Origin: an uncultured Angelakisella sp.
GTDB lineage: Bacteria; Bacillota; Clostridia; Oscillospirales; Ruminococcaceae
Assembly: GCA_910585525.1 (NCBI GenBank)
Contig: CAJUFR010000055.1
Span: 1 to 14,011 of the forward strand
Direction: 5' to 3'
Length of the DNA: 14,011 nt
Positions 13,720 through 14,011 of this stretch are shown here, piece after piece. Under the pieces are notes generated by a model, which did not search any database, was not told the origin of the DNA, and saw nothing but the letters and a program-made list of their open reading frames with translations. The translations under genes and the position numbers were made by a program. The stretch's first letter is position 1; each line of letters begins with the position of its first letter.

Positions 13720-13760
13720 ACCAAAAAGCAGGGAGCCCAACGGGCTCCCTGCTTTTTGGT
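13720..13760 (+). terminator. Strong terminator of the rplJ-rplL operon
   Basis: A perfect 19-bp stem pairs 13720-13738 with 13742-13760 (core GCAGGGAGCCC/GGGCTCCCTGC) around loop AAC, with A5 and T5 runs included. The T-run on the descending arm and the following T-rich sequence terminate plus-strand transcription. By symmetry it should also work on the minus strand. Confidence 0.92.
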
Positions 13761-13805
13761 AGGGGTGTTTTTTGGTAGAGGTGTTTTGGGGTGGGGGTGT
13801 TTTTT
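13758..13805. repeat. Three imperfect 16-bp tandem repeats
   Basis: Units GGTAGGGGTGTTTTTT (13758-13773), GGTAGAGGTGTTTTGG (13774-13789) and GGTGGGGGTGTTTTTT (13790-13805) lie head to tail with no gap. They start inside the descending arm of the rplL terminator. The strand is strongly G/T-biased. Confidence 0.75.
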
Positions 13806-14011
13806 GAGAGGGAGAAGGTTGGACACCCGCAGGCAACAGAGAGATCGGCCCCAAAGGGACCATACCCCCCGCAGGGAACTAAAAATCCGCCGGAGGCACC
13901 TTATCAGGCCAACTTCAAGGAGGGAGCGGGCGCAGCTACCCACTTTACCAGCTGCAAACCATATCCCACCCCGCAGCCAGCCGCCCAACCAAGCATCGAG
14001 CCGCCAAGGCA
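13806..14011. other. Non-coding stretch ending in the left half of the REP-like element
   Basis: No gene with a credible start and ribosome binding site was seen on either strand. A weak inverted repeat GCAGCT/AGCTGC lies at 13932-13937 and 13950-13955. The last 13 bases, AGCCGCCAAGGCA (13999-14011), are identical to 62-74, the left end of the REP-like element, so a further copy probably continues past the window edge. Confidence 0.5.

Noticed and set aside
13758..13805. CRISPR-like array
   Set aside because: The units are contiguous 16-mers without spacers, and no cas gene is near.
12907..13988. Minus-strand open frames across rplL and the terminator
   Set aside because: They are antisense to L10 and L7/L12, pass through the 19-bp terminator stem and the tandem repeats, and have no start signals.

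Overview
The window looks like chromosome of a GC-rich, spore-forming member of the Clostridia, most likely Oscillospiraceae (Flavonifractor/Pseudoflavonifractor-like). The grounds are strong Shine-Dalgarno sites (AGGAGG), sigma-A-type promoters, a Spo0A C-terminal-domain protein, a Firmicutes-type L10 leader with rplJ-rplL, plsY, and very GC-rich codon third positions. The genus is inference. No tRNA, rRNA, CRISPR array or transposase gene was seen.

Left edge (1-690): a largely non-coding, repeat-bearing stretch. It holds a palindromic REP-like element (about 62-142), a partial second copy of its right half (613-653), two intrinsic terminators, and between the copies a small minus-strand transcription unit. 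That unit has an AT-rich promoter, a 49-codon gene with an excellent ribosome binding site, and a terminator overlapping its stop codon. A second, overlapping, arginine-rich small ORF is doubtful.

Minus-strand operon (7052 down to 665): read from its promoter, the order is Lrp/AsnC regulator, class I/II aminotransferase, DUF362 protein with two 4Fe-4S motifs, MBOAT O-acyltransferase, DHHW/SGNH-type partner, and an OGG-family 8-oxoguanine DNA glycosylase, ending at a terminator that overlaps the last stop codon. The first three genes are tightly coupled by 1-bp and 4-bp overlaps. The MBOAT and DHHW proteins form a typical membrane acyl-transfer plus extracytoplasmic transfer pair, probably decorating a surface polymer.

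Middle (7058-9291): a PfkB-family sugar kinase is transcribed divergently from the Lrp operon, with the two -35 boxes only 5 bp apart. It converges with, and overlaps by 41 bp, a gene for a receiver-less Spo0A C-terminal-domain protein whose N-terminal part carries three 12-residue repeats. An AT-rich gap follows, with a possible attenuator-like hairpin, then a YccF-family membrane protein.

Plus-strand housekeeping block (9360-13760): a D-alanyl-D-alanine carboxypeptidase, an RsuA/RluB-type pseudouridine synthase with a long basic tail, an unrecognised 119-residue protein fused into the operon by overlaps at both ends, and plsY. Then comes a consensus promoter (TTGACA, 17 bp, TATAAT), the L10 leader with its attenuator, rplJ (TTG start) and rplL, closed by a very strong terminator. 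The last 250 bases hold three 16-bp tandem repeats and non-coding sequence whose final 13 bases match the left half of the REP-like element at the other end of the window.
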